Source of the DNA: Pedobacter sp. W3I1 | GTDB lineage: Bacteria > Bacteroidota > Bacteroidia > Sphingobacteriales > Sphingobacteriaceae | Length of the DNA stretch: 64,000 bases | Assembly: GCF_030816015.1 (NCBI RefSeq) | Contig: NZ_JAUSXN010000001.1 | Location: 62,001 to 126,000, forward strand | Direction: 5' to 3' | Part shown: piece by piece, positions 1 through 8,861 of the stretch | How positions within the stretch are numbered: position 1 is the first letter of the stretch | Layout of the letters: every line of letters begins with the position of its first letter | The notes under the pieces: model-generated | Told to the model about the DNA's origin: nothing | What the model saw: the letters and a program-made list of their open reading frames with translations, nothing else | Database searches by the model: none | Translations under genes and position numbers: made by a program

Positions 1-2
1 TA

Positions 3-2258
3 GTGATTTCGGGCAAGGATACTGCTGCCGATATAAAAATCGATGGCGAATTACAAACTTTCTATTTTGATTTTGAGTACAGGGCCATAAAAGATGATCA
101 AGGAAAAACAATCTGCATCTTACATACAGCGATTGATGTAAGCGAGCGGGTATTGAGACATAAAGCTTTGGAGCGGGAACGCGAAAAGGAAGAAGCATTA
201 CAACGTGAGCAGACTTTGAACGAAGAACTAGCGGCAACCATTGAAGAATTGGCCACTACAAATGAAGAGCTTGTTGCCACAAATGAAGAACTTCAGGAAA
301 CCCAGGAAACCCTGCACACTTTAAATAACGAACTGGAACTAAGGGTTGTTGAGCGTTTTAACCAGCTTTCAGAAAGCGAAAAGCGCTTTAGAACCATGGC
401 CGAGGGAACCGATATATTTATTGCTGTTGGTAATGAGAGTGGAAATGCTATTTATTTCAATAAACCTTGGACGGAATTAACAGGCCGATCGATGAAAGAC
501 CTGCTCGACTTTGGCTGGGCAGATTTAATTCATCCTGAAGACCGGGATAGGTATGTAAATATTTACCTTTCGGCCCTTGCCGAAAAAAAACCTTTTACGG
601 GCGAATTTAGAATACTCACCCAAAAAGGCGACTACAGGTGGCTGCTTGCAAGTGGCCCTCCACGTTTTCATGCCGATGGCTCATTTGCCGGTTATATTAG
701 CTCTTGCATTGATATTACAGAGCGGAAATTAATTGAAATAGAGCGCCAGAACCAAAATAAACTTATAGAGGCCAGTTCAGAATTTATCGGCATTGCCGAA
801 TTGGATATGTCAATCCAATACCTAAATCCTGCAGCATTAAAAAAACTAGGCTGGCTTAGCATTTCGAACAGAACAATCTTAGATTGTGTTTTCCCGGAAG
901 ACCGGTTAATGGCTGAGAAAATTCTACCGGATATTTTAAACAATAATACTTTCAGACAGGAGATTCGATTCTGGAATGAAAAAACAGGAATTCCCTTTTG
1001 GATTGAATGGAATGGCTTTGCTATTCGAAATGAAGAAACCAATAAAACAATTGCCATTGCTACGGTAAGCCCTGATATAACTGAGCGAAAACTTTATCAG
1101 GAAGAACTACAAGGTATAAATATGGAAATGGCAGCAGCAAACGAAGAGTTGGCTACTATAAATGAAGAGCTTGCCAAAACACATGATGATCTTATCCAAT
1201 ACACCAATAAACTGTCAGACAGTGAAGAAAAGCTCAGACAAGCGATAGAAACTGGTAGAATGGGCACATGGAGCATTAATCCGAAAACGCTTGAGGTTAC
1301 CATGTCTGGCTTTGTTAAAGAGCTGCTGGGCTTACCTTTGGATGGACCTGTAGAAATGGATATGATGATGAAAGCGGTAAATCCGGATTACCACAATATG
1401 CTTTTTTCGACGCTCGAAAATGCCATGAAAAACCATTTACCCAGCGATACGGAATATCCAATTAAGAATTTAATCAACGGTCAGGAAAAATGGGTCAGAG
1501 CAACCGGACGTGTATTTTTAGATCACCATGGAAATGCAACTGAATATTCTGGCCTTTTTATCGATATTACTGAACAAAAACTGGATGAGCTTCGAAAAAA
1601 CGATTTCATCGGAATGGTAAGCCACGAATTAAAAACGCCACTAACGGCTATTAATGGTTTTGTGCAGGTTTTGCAACGTAAGGCGAAAAAAGATGAAGAC
1701 AATTATGCGATTATCGCTTTAGATAAAGCGCATAGCCAGATCAGAAAAATGACCAATATGATTAATGGTTTCTTAAATGTATCCCGTCTGGAATCGGGCA
1801 AGCTGCTAATCGAAAAAACAAACTTTAACTTAGATGAGCTGCTGAAAGAAACCATCGAAGAAACTTATGTTTCGCAATCGTCGCATCAAATTATATTAAA
1901 CCCAACATGCGAGGTTAACATTAATGCCGACCGAAATAAAATCGGTAATGTAATATCTAACCTGATCAGCAATGGTTTAAAATATTCAGATAATGGTACA
2001 CGGATCGAAATCACCTGCAAATTGCACAATACTGAAGTTGAAGTCCAGATTAAAGATGAAGGAATAGGCATAAAACCTGGCGATATTGATAAACTTTTCG
2101 AACGTTATTACCGCGTGCAGGGCAACCACACCATTTCTGGCTTTGGAATTGGGCTTTACTTAAGTGCCGAAATTATTGAAAGGCATAATGGCAGAATATG
2201 GGTGGAGAGCGAAGAAGGAATAGGTTCCGTTTTTCATTTTACTTTGCCATTGGATTAA
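3..2258 (+). CDS. Multi-PAS sensor histidine kinase (5' truncated)
   Basis: Hybrid-less sensor histidine kinase that would autophosphorylate and pass phosphate to an unlinked response regulator. At least four PAS-type sensory modules are visible, each closing on a D-I-T-E-[RQ]-K type PAC end (for example near residues 240 and 360). They are separated by two coiled-coil linkers built on repeated NEEL units near residues 70-115 and 370-400. The C-terminal catalytic part has an H-box (VSHELKTPL, phospho-acceptor about residue 541 counting from the first Met in the window), an N-box (SNLISNGLKYS), a G1 box (DEGIGI) and a G2 box (GFGIGLYLS). No receiver domain follows. The reading frame is open from the window edge, so the true start lies upstream and the signal sensed cannot be deduced. 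No TM segment is seen in the visible part. Confidence 0.93.
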   Translation: MISGKDTAADIKIDGELQTFYFDFEYRAIKDDQGKTICILHTAIDVSERVLRHKALEREREKEEALQREQTLNEELAATIEELATTNEELVATNEELQETQETLHTLNNELELRVVERFNQLSESEKRFRTMAEGTDIFIAVGNESGNAIYFNKPWTELTGRSMKDLLDFGWADLIHPEDRDRYVNIYLSALAEKKPFTGEFRILTQKGDYRWLLASGPPRFHADGSFAGYISSCIDITERKLIEIERQNQNKLIEASSEFIGIAELDMSIQYLNPAALKKLGWLSISNRTILDCVFPEDRLMAEKILPDILNNNTFRQEIRFWNEKTGIPFWIEWNGFAIRNEETNKTIAIATVSPDITERKLYQEELQGINMEMAAANEELATINEELAKTHDDLIQYTNKLSDSEEKLRQAIETGRMGTWSINPKTLEVTMSGFVKELLGLPLDGPVEMDMMMKAVNPDYHNMLFSTLENAMKNHLPSDTEYPIKNLINGQEKWVRATGRVFLDHHGNATEYSGLFIDITEQKLDELRKNDFIGMVSHELKTPLTAINGFVQVLQRKAKKDEDNYAIIALDKAHSQIRKMTNMINGFLNVSRLESGKLLIEKTNFNLDELLKETIEETYVSQSSHQIILNPTCEVNINADRNKIGNVISNLISNGLKYSDNGTRIEITCKLHNTEVEVQIKDEGIGIKPGDIDKLFERYYRVQGNHTISGFGIGLYLSAEIIERHNGRIWVESEEGIGSVFHFTLPLD

Positions 2259-2472
2259 TCGTTTGCATTTTAACCGCAAAGTACGCAAAGGTTTCCGCAG
2301 AGAACGCAGCGTTTTTTTCCTGGAAAAATTGTCGTTACAGAATTTGTACGATCCATTAAGTTTTGTCATTCTGAGTGAAACGAAGAATCTTTCTCCCTTA
2401 GGTATAAACTTAAGTTCAAAAAGATTCTTCACTGCGTTCAGAATGAGAATGATGTATTCTCGCCAACTATAT
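2259..2472. repeat. Foldback intergenic repeat between convergent genes
   Basis: This 214-bp gap lies between the convergent kinase and hutU. It holds a long imperfect inverted repeat: the left arm at 2364-2392 (GTCATTCTGAGTGAAACGAA and onward) matches the reverse complement of about 2418-2452, with the loop around 2393-2417. It probably folds as a hairpin in RNA from both sides and could act as a bidirectional terminator. The arm motif resembles the arm of the repeat that flanks the IS at 47.4-49.0 kb. Such GTCATTCTGAG repeats are common in intergenic DNA of this group. No ORF here is convincing. Confidence 0.65.
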
Positions 2473-4488
2473 CTAATTTATCTCCAATCCATCCAACACC
2501 TCATCATCAACCAAATTTGGTAGCGTAATTTTTAAAGTACCTGTCCGTTCCATTTCGCGTTCGATTGCAAAGCGGGCTTCTTTATTACGTGCCCAGCTTC
2601 TTCTGGCAATTCCATTGTTTACATCATAAAAAAGCATACTCTGCAGTTTTTCGGCAGCTTGTTCGCTTCCATCCAACACCATTCCGAAGCCGCCGTTTAT
2701 TACTTCTCCCCAGCCAACTCCACCACCATTATGGATCGAAACCCAAGTTGCACCTCTAAAACTATCACCAATTACATTATGGATAGCCATATCGGCAGTA
2801 AATCTGCTTCCATCATAAATATTGCTCGTTTCTCTAAATGGAGAATCCGTTCCGCTTACATCGTGATGATCCCTACCTAAAATCACAGGAGCTGATAATT
2901 CGCCGGTTTTAATAGCCTCGTTAAAGCGCAAAGCAATTTTTGCACGGCCTTCAGCATCGGCATACAAAATCCGGGCTTTTGAGCCTACAACAAGTTTATT
3001 CTCTTTTGCTGCGCTGATCCAATTGATATTATCCTGCAATTGTTGTTGTATTTCTGCCGGTGCACTAAGTTTAATCTCCTCCATCACCTCTTTAGCCATT
3101 TGATCGGTTAAATCAAGATCGTTTTCGTTACCCGAGGCACAAACCCACCTGAATGGGCCAAAACCATAATCGAAACACAATGGCCCTAAAATATCCTCTA
3201 CGTAGGATGGGTATTTAAAATCTATCCCATTTGGCGACATTACATCGGCACCTGCCCTACTGCACTCCAATAAAAAAGCATTTCCATAATCGAAAAAGTA
3301 AGTTCCCTTGCGAGTATGTTTGTTAATGCTTGTAGCTTGCCGTTTTAACGAATCCTGAACATAAACTTTAAACTGGCCAGGCGCATTGGCCATCATTTCA
3401 TTTGCTGCAACAAAACTTAAACCAACAGGATAATAACCGCCTGAATATGGATTATGTAATGAAGTTTGATCAGAACCAATGGTAACTTTAATATTTTCCT
3501 GATCAAATCGCTCCCAAACATCAACAATATTGCCAATGTACGCCAGAGATACCGTTTCTTTTCTTTTTTGGGCAAGTATTACGCGGTTAACCAGTTCATC
3601 TAAATTATCAATCAGCTCATCTACCCAACCTTGTTCATGCCTTTTAGTTGCAGCCGTGGGATTTACCTCTGCACAAACCGTAATACAACCCACAATATTA
3701 CCGGCCTTGGTTTGCGCTCCGCTCATCCCGCCTAATCCTGCGGTAAGGAATATTTTCCCTTCGGTATATTGCCCGTAAAAACCCTTTTTGCGGAAAGCAT
3801 TCATTAAGGTAATAGCTGTGCCATGAACAATGCCCTGAGGCCCAATATACATATACGAACCTGCCGTCATCTGCCCGTATTGAGTTACTCCTAAAGCGTT
3901 AAATTTTTCAAGATCTTCTGGTGAAGAATAATTCGGCACCATCATCCCATTGGTTACCACTACCCGAGGCGCGGCGGCACTTGATGGAAATAGGCCTTGT
4001 GGATGCCCGCTATAAATATTCAGCGTTTGCTGATCGGTCATTGTGGCGAGGTATTGCATTGTTAAAAGGTACTGCGCCCAATTTTGGAATACGCTTCCGT
4101 TTCCACCGTAGGTAATCAGCTCTTCAGGGTGCTGTGCGATTGCCGGATCCAAATTATTCTGAATCATGAGCATAATTGCCGCAGCATGAACAGTACGACT
4201 CGGATATGCAGTTATATCTCTCGCATAAATGGCATAATCGGGCATAAAACGGTACATATAAATGTGCCCGAAGTTTTTCAGTTCAGCTAAAAATTCTTGT
4301 GCAAGCTCCTGGTGCCATGCTTTTGGAAAATAACGCAAAGCATTTTTAATGCTCAGTTTTTTTTCATCTGCGGTTAAAATATCCTTCCTTACCGGTGCGT
4401 GACTTAATGCCGTATTCCTATTTTTTTTTGCAGGTAATGTTGAAGGAATACCTGCCAATAGCTGTGCTTTAAAATCCATGTTTTGCAA
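2473..4488 (-). CDS. hutU: Urocanate hydratase
   Basis: Second enzyme of histidine degradation. It hydrates urocanate to 4-imidazolone-5-propionate using tightly bound NAD+ as an electrophile, in the cytoplasm. The 671-residue protein has the family hallmarks: a Y-G-G-N-G-S-V-F-QNWAQYLLTMQYLA stretch near residue 125, the glycine-rich nucleotide-binding stretch TAGLGGMSGAQ near 250, and the conserved C-terminal SIHNGGGVGWGEVINGG region near 590. It is longer than the roughly 555-residue proteobacterial enzymes, which is normal for the form found in Bacteroidota. The start lies 11 bp after the hutH stop, so the two genes form an operon transcribed hutH-hutU. hutI and hutG are not in the window. 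Confidence 0.95.
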   Translation of the reverse strand: MQNMDFKAQLLAGIPSTLPAKKNRNTALSHAPVRKDILTADEKKLSIKNALRYFPKAWHQELAQEFLAELKNFGHIYMYRFMPDYAIYARDITAYPSRTVHAAAIMLMIQNNLDPAIAQHPEELITYGGNGSVFQNWAQYLLTMQYLATMTDQQTLNIYSGHPQGLFPSSAAAPRVVVTNGMMVPNYSSPEDLEKFNALGVTQYGQMTAGSYMYIGPQGIVHGTAITLMNAFRKKGFYGQYTEGKIFLTAGLGGMSGAQTKAGNIVGCITVCAEVNPTAATKRHEQGWVDELIDNLDELVNRVILAQKRKETVSLAYIGNIVDVWERFDQENIKVTIGSDQTSLHNPYSGGYYPVGLSFVAANEMMANAPGQFKVYVQDSLKRQATSINKHTRKGTYFFDYGNAFLLECSRAGADVMSPNGIDFKYPSYVEDILGPLCFDYGFGPFRWVCASGNENDLDLTDQMAKEVMEEIKLSAPAEIQQQLQDNINWISAAKENKLVVGSKARILYADAEGRAKIALRFNEAIKTGELSAPVILGRDHHDVSGTDSPFRETSNIYDGSRFTADMAIHNVIGDSFRGATWVSIHNGGGVGWGEVINGGFGMVLDGSEQAAEKLQSMLFYDVNNGIARRSWARNKEARFAIEREMERTGTLKITLPNLVDDEVLDGLEIN

Positions 4489-4499
4489 TTTTAAACTCT

Positions 4500-6035
4500 T
4501 TAAGTCAATGTTGATTCAGCCTCACTTGCAACTGCTACAATTTTACCTTGCTGTACCATTTGAATGGCATTTTCCATCCTATCGTACATAATCTGATCTT
4601 CTTCGAAATGATCAATTTCAGTACGCACAAAATCGTGTACCGCAGCCAGTATTTTGCCAGGTTTTAATGGATGATGATAATCAATGGCTTGTGCAGCACA
4701 GAACAATTCAATCCCCAGGATTTTCTCTACGTTTTCGATCACCTGCAAGGCTTTACGACCACTTATTGAGCCCATACTTACATGATCTTCCTGACCTAAG
4801 GAAGTCGGAATACTATCGGCACTTGCCGGGAAACAAAGTCCTTTATTTTCGCTGGCCAAAGCTGCCGAGGTATATTGAACAATCATAAAACCGGAGTTTA
4901 ATCCCGTTTCCTTCATCAGGAGTTTAGGTACGCCAGGTGTATTTCCTTCTAACGAAAGGTAAATCCGTCGGTCACTAATGTTTCCAATTTCTGAAGCAGC
5001 TAAACAGGCATAATCGAGCGGCAAAGCCAATGGCTGACCGTGAAAATTACCCCCACTGATCGTTAAATCGTCATTAAATATAACAGGGTTATCGGTTACC
5101 GAATTGAGTTCGATTTCTAAAGCCTCTTTTAAGTGCAACCATGCTGTTCTGGAAGCGCCATGTACTTGTGGAATGCACCTTAATGAATATGGATCCTGTA
5201 CTTTGGCGCAATCGGCATGCGATTTCATAATTTCAGAACCCTGCAACAGTTTACGTATTTGCCCGGCCACCGCAATATTTGCCGGATAAGGCCTAAGCTG
5301 GTGAAGCTGTGCATGAAAAGGTTTTTCAGAGCCTTGTAGTCCTTCAATCATCATTGCCGAAATAATATCAGCCGAAGCCAGCACATTTTCTAATCGCTGT
5401 ACCACTTTAACGGCATGTGCAGCAATAAACTGGGTACCGTTAATCAGGGCCAAGCCTTCTTTAGGACCCAATTGTAGCGGACTCATCTGATATTCCTGTA
5501 AAAGCTGAGCTGTCGCAATAATTTCACCTTTGTAATGAACCTTACCCAAGCCAATTAAAGGCAAAAAGAGATGAGATAAAGGGGCTAGATCGCCAGAGGC
5601 ACCAACAGAGCCTTGTTTGGGCACCAATGGTGTAGCACCAATTTCTAAAAACCAGATCATTCGATCGAGTGTTTCGATTTTAATACCTGAATATCCCTGA
5701 GCTAAAGCCTGTAGTTTCAACACCAGCATCAGTTTTGATATTTCACTATCTATCGGTTCGCCTACACCAACGGCGTGACTTTTTAAAATATTCTCTTGTA
5801 ATTTACGGGTATCAACCGCCGAAATCATGGAGGTACACAGTGGTCCGAAACCGGTATTGATGCCGTAAACCGCTTTACCTGAAACCGCTATCCGTTCAAC
5901 CACCTTGCTGCTTTTCACCACTTTATCGCGGGTGCTCTGACTCAATATACCTTTTATCTCGCCATTACTGATGGCTAAAGCCAACTTAGCGGTTAAATGA
6001 TCTGTTCCATAATTAAAAATCTGTTGCTCGCTCAT
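4500..6035 (-). CDS. hutH: Histidine ammonia-lyase
   Basis: First enzyme of histidine degradation, removing ammonia from L-histidine to give trans-urocanate. The Ala-Ser-Gly triad that cyclises into the MIO electrophile is visible as GSVGASGDLAPLSH (A146-S147-G148), and the C-terminal QEDHVSMGS motif is present. I chose the ATG at 6035 (511 residues, MSEQQIF) over an upstream in-frame start at 6089, because the extra 18 residues do not look like the family and would run into the promoter and operator region shared with the LysR gene. First gene of the hutHU operon. It is probably controlled by the divergently transcribed LysR protein. Confidence 0.96.
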   Translation of the reverse strand: MSEQQIFNYGTDHLTAKLALAISNGEIKGILSQSTRDKVVKSSKVVERIAVSGKAVYGINTGFGPLCTSMISAVDTRKLQENILKSHAVGVGEPIDSEISKLMLVLKLQALAQGYSGIKIETLDRMIWFLEIGATPLVPKQGSVGASGDLAPLSHLFLPLIGLGKVHYKGEIIATAQLLQEYQMSPLQLGPKEGLALINGTQFIAAHAVKVVQRLENVLASADIISAMMIEGLQGSEKPFHAQLHQLRPYPANIAVAGQIRKLLQGSEIMKSHADCAKVQDPYSLRCIPQVHGASRTAWLHLKEALEIELNSVTDNPVIFNDDLTISGGNFHGQPLALPLDYACLAASEIGNISDRRIYLSLEGNTPGVPKLLMKETGLNSGFMIVQYTSAALASENKGLCFPASADSIPTSLGQEDHVSMGSISGRKALQVIENVEKILGIELFCAAQAIDYHHPLKPGKILAAVHDFVRTEIDHFEEDQIMYDRMENAIQMVQQGKIVAVASEAESTLT

Positions 6036-6110
6036 GTTAGAAGGTTTTAAACAAAAATAAGCCCTATATTTGATACCTATAAATACCAATTACATCATCA
6101 TGTAATAACC
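6036..6110. promoter_or_regulatory. Divergent hutH/LysR control region
   Basis: The 75-bp spacer between hutH and the LysR gene carries a perfect palindrome, ATTACAT-N4-ATGTAAT (6089-6106), just before the LysR start codon, a good candidate LysR binding site. A TAnnTTTG -7 element typical of Bacteroidota (TATATTTG, 6065-6072) faces the LysR gene. A TATTTTTG match on the minus strand (6059-6052) faces hutH. The position of the palindrome would let the regulator repress its own gene while acting on hutH. The operator role is inferred. Confidence 0.55.
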
Positions 6111-7004
6111 ATGGGTTATCAGATAGAACTTAGGCATTTAAAATATTTTCAGGTTTTGGCCGAGGAGCTGAAGTTTAGAAAGGCCGCAGACCGCCTTTTT
6201 ATTTCGCAACCCGGCCTAAGCAGGCAGATTAAACAGATGGAGGAAATTTTTAATGCCCCCTTGTTCGATCGTAACAAGAAAAAGGTAGAACTTACCGAAG
6301 CAGGCCTATACCTTAAAGATGAGGTAGATTTTCTGTTCAGCCATATCGAAAACATTAAAAAACAGATCAGCAATATTAATGATGGCAAACAGGGCGAGCT
6401 CCGCATTGGGTTTTTAGGCTCGGCTGCACAAAAAATCGTACCCGAAGTTATCTTTAAACTGAACAAAGATTTTCCAGAAATCAGAACCAACCTGGATGAA
6501 ATGCCCAATAAACTTCAGATCGAATTATTGGAAAAAGATATGCTCGATATGGGTTTTGTGAGGATGCAGCAGTTTAAACCGGGTATTTCTAAACACATGA
6601 TCCATCAGGATACTTTTTCACTGGTATTGCCTAAAAGTCATCCCATGAAAAAGGCAAGTTTTGAAGCGGTAAAAAAGCTGGGTGATGAGCCATTCATTTT
6701 TTTCTCGAGTGATGACAGCCCTTTCTATTACGACCTGATGATGAGCATTTGCGAGGATCATGGCTTTAAACCCAAAACCTATCACAAATCAGTCAATGCG
6801 CTCACCATTTACAAATTAGTAGAAGAAGGTTTGGGCATTGCCATTGTACCAACCGCCCTGCAATATGGCTATCAGGAAAACGTAAAGTTTGTAGAGCTTA
6901 CCCATATTCCACAAAGAACGGAGCTTTATATGATCTGGAAAGAATCTAACCGGAACCCTGCCTTAAAAAATGTGATCAAGTTATTGTTGCAGGATAAGGT
7001 TTAG
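6111..7004 (+). CDS. LysR-family transcriptional regulator, probable hut regulator
   Basis: A 297-residue cytoplasmic DNA-binding regulator. The N-terminal winged helix-turn-helix is evident in residues 5-65 (ELRHLKYFQVLAEE, then KAADRLFISQPGLSRQIKQ). It is followed by a linker helix and a periplasmic-binding-protein-like effector domain from about residue 90, which opens with the usual GELRIGFLGSA. It is divergent from hutH across 75 bp, the classic LysR arrangement in which the regulator controls the adjacent operon. Histidine or urocanate is therefore a plausible effector, but that is inference. It ends 19 bp from the convergent end of the T6SS locus and so marks the locus boundary. Confidence 0.92.
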   Translation: MGYQIELRHLKYFQVLAEELKFRKAADRLFISQPGLSRQIKQMEEIFNAPLFDRNKKKVELTEAGLYLKDEVDFLFSHIENIKKQISNINDGKQGELRIGFLGSAAQKIVPEVIFKLNKDFPEIRTNLDEMPNKLQIELLEKDMLDMGFVRMQQFKPGISKHMIHQDTFSLVLPKSHPMKKASFEAVKKLGDEPFIFFSSDDSPFYYDLMMSICEDHGFKPKTYHKSVNALTIYKLVEEGLGIAIVPTALQYGYQENVKFVELTHIPQRTELYMIWKESNRNPALKNVIKLLLQDKV

Positions 7005-7023
7005 GTTGCATTACTTATTGATC

Positions 7024-7950
7024 CTATAAAAACAGATCAACATCCTCTCCAAACTGGATTTTAAGTTCAGAAACAACTTCGTCGATTGTCCATTTCTTTT
7101 TTGTTTCTACAGTCCTTTTAACCAATTGGTATTTTACGTCTAAGTTATCTTTATAGCCCGTTGGAATTTGAGGTTCCTTTGCCATTGTGGTTTGAAATAA
7201 TTCGTGCGTAATAACAGGGAAATCAAGACCTAACTTTTTTCTCACTTTTATAATGTTTATCAATTCCATCGGAACCAGTCCACTGGCTAAAAACTCCTCA
7301 GTTTTATAAACGTCTTCTTTTCCTAAACTCAGGCCTTTTAAATGATATTCACACAGTTCATCCCAATAAGTGGATTCGATTTTCGATAAATCATCCCAGT
7401 TGTCAATCAACTGTTGATATATTCCATAACCTAAACCATATTGCAAAACCCGATCCTTTATCGGGTTCTTTCCCAGCCATTTTTCAATTAAGAAATGGAT
7501 TAGCTGGGTACTTGGATATACTTTTTGGTTTTTATAATCTTTATTCGTTTTGTATTCATCACGGTTTAAATATTCCTCCGCCTTTTGCAATAAAATTTCA
7601 ATCAGATCTTCCCGCTCCACATATAAGCTATATTCGAGGGCCGATTTAATATGATCGATAAAAGGATCGTTAATGTGCGACATTGTCCAAAAGAGCGCCG
7701 TTCTTTCAAAATATTTCCAACAGCTTTTATCTTCCTGAAATAATAAGTTTTTAGCGATTATGTGGGTTGAATATGGCATTCCCTCTAAAACACCATAAAT
7801 AATATGTGTATGTTTTTTTAAGGTATCTTTATCCGTAAAATTTCTATAACTTCTTAGAAAGCCATCCTTATCTCTATCGATTTCAATCCTTTCACTGTAA
7901 TTATAACGTTTTATTGCTTTGTTTATTAAAACGTTGCTCCAGTTTGCCAT
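7024..7950 (-). CDS. Unrecognised protein, possible immunity to the Rhs effector
   Basis: 308 residues, no signal peptide, no TM segment, and helix-rich by eye (many Leu/Lys/Glu heptads), so probably cytoplasmic. I do not recognise a family. It is the last gene of the minus-strand vgrG-TPR-Rhs operon, only 5 bp after the preceding unrecognised gene. A gene directly downstream of an Rhs C-terminal toxin is usually its immunity protein. A cytoplasmic protein would suit a nuclease toxin. With two candidates in a row, one may be immunity and the other an accessory or a second immunity gene. Function is inferred only from position. Confidence 0.6.
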   Translation of the reverse strand: MANWSNVLINKAIKRYNYSERIEIDRDKDGFLRSYRNFTDKDTLKKHTHIIYGVLEGMPYSTHIIAKNLLFQEDKSCWKYFERTALFWTMSHINDPFIDHIKSALEYSLYVEREDLIEILLQKAEEYLNRDEYKTNKDYKNQKVYPSTQLIHFLIEKWLGKNPIKDRVLQYGLGYGIYQQLIDNWDDLSKIESTYWDELCEYHLKGLSLGKEDVYKTEEFLASGLVPMELINIIKVRKKLGLDFPVITHELFQTTMAKEPQIPTGYKDNLDVKYQLVKRTVETKKKWTIDEVVSELKIQFGEDVDLFL

Positions 7951-7955
7951 CGTTT

Positions 7956-8849
7956 CTATTTTTCTAAAATGCGTTTTTCCAATTGTTGGGTTACTTCATC
8001 CAATGGAATGGGGAGTTTTTGGGCTATAAAAGGAAGAAAATCTTTTAATAAGGGATGTGTAATAAAATCAATAGACAGGCCTTTTTGTGAACGCAATTGT
8101 AGTAGTGCTATAATTTCTATAGGGAAGTATTGCCAGCGCTCGCGATTGAAAGGCAGAGTTAAATCATCTTTACTGTTCACTATATGAAAGTCAGCTAATC
8201 CATCAACCCATTTGTTCACTACTTGCGAATCTGTTGAATAAAGATTTTTGTCTGCAAATACATATACTTCATTAGTTGGTTTTAGATAATGGCTGATCTT
8301 TTCAGAACTAGTCAAATGACCTGCCTTATTAAGTAAAGCAGAAACTAAATACAAAGTGCTTTTAAAGCCAAAATCTAAACTTTCAGGATAAATATCCAAT
8401 TTAGTCTTATTAGCTTCAATAAAATTTAATAAATGCTCAGCTAAAAGCTCCGTTTTGTCAGGGAAATAACTTATTGACAGTAGAGTACTTAACGCCAAAT
8501 CAGTATGCAAAACACCATCAACAAATTGATTTGTTTTGTGGGCATAGGTTTGAAGCAATAGATCAGTAAAATACGATTTTAGCACTTTTACAAATGCATC
8601 TTCATTATTTCTTTCGATAAAATCTATAACCGCCTCTGGAATTTTAAATCGATATGAATAAGAAGAGAGTACATATACTAAATTATAATCTACCGTCTCT
8701 TCTGCATCCCAAACAACCATTTTCTTTTGAAAAGTTCTGGTGTTTTTATGGATGAAGTCTTCGATAAACTCTACGATGAACGGCTCTTCATCCTGAGATG
8801 ATTGGAGTACTTTTTGAAAAAATTTTTTAAACCCTTTTGTGTTATGCAT
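7956..8849 (-). CDS. Unrecognised protein directly after the Rhs toxin, candidate immunity
   Basis: 297 residues, starting MHNTKGFKKFFQKVLQ, with no export signal or TM segment, so predicted cytoplasmic. Similar in size to its downstream neighbour, but I see no clear sequence similarity between the two. It begins 12 bp after the stop of the Rhs/PD-(D/E)XK effector, the standard place for a cognate immunity gene, and ends 5 bp before the next ORF, so the three are co-transcribed. I cannot assign a family. It could also be an adaptor for effector loading, although those usually precede the effector, and the TPR protein already fills that place here. Confidence 0.62.
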   Translation of the reverse strand: MHNTKGFKKFFQKVLQSSQDEEPFIVEFIEDFIHKNTRTFQKKMVVWDAEETVDYNLVYVLSSYSYRFKIPEAVIDFIERNNEDAFVKVLKSYFTDLLLQTYAHKTNQFVDGVLHTDLALSTLLSISYFPDKTELLAEHLLNFIEANKTKLDIYPESLDFGFKSTLYLVSALLNKAGHLTSSEKISHYLKPTNEVYVFADKNLYSTDSQVVNKWVDGLADFHIVNSKDDLTLPFNRERWQYFPIEIIALLQLRSQKGLSIDFITHPLLKDFLPFIAQKLPIPLDEVTQQLEKRILEK

Positions 8850-8861
8850 AAACTTTTTTTA

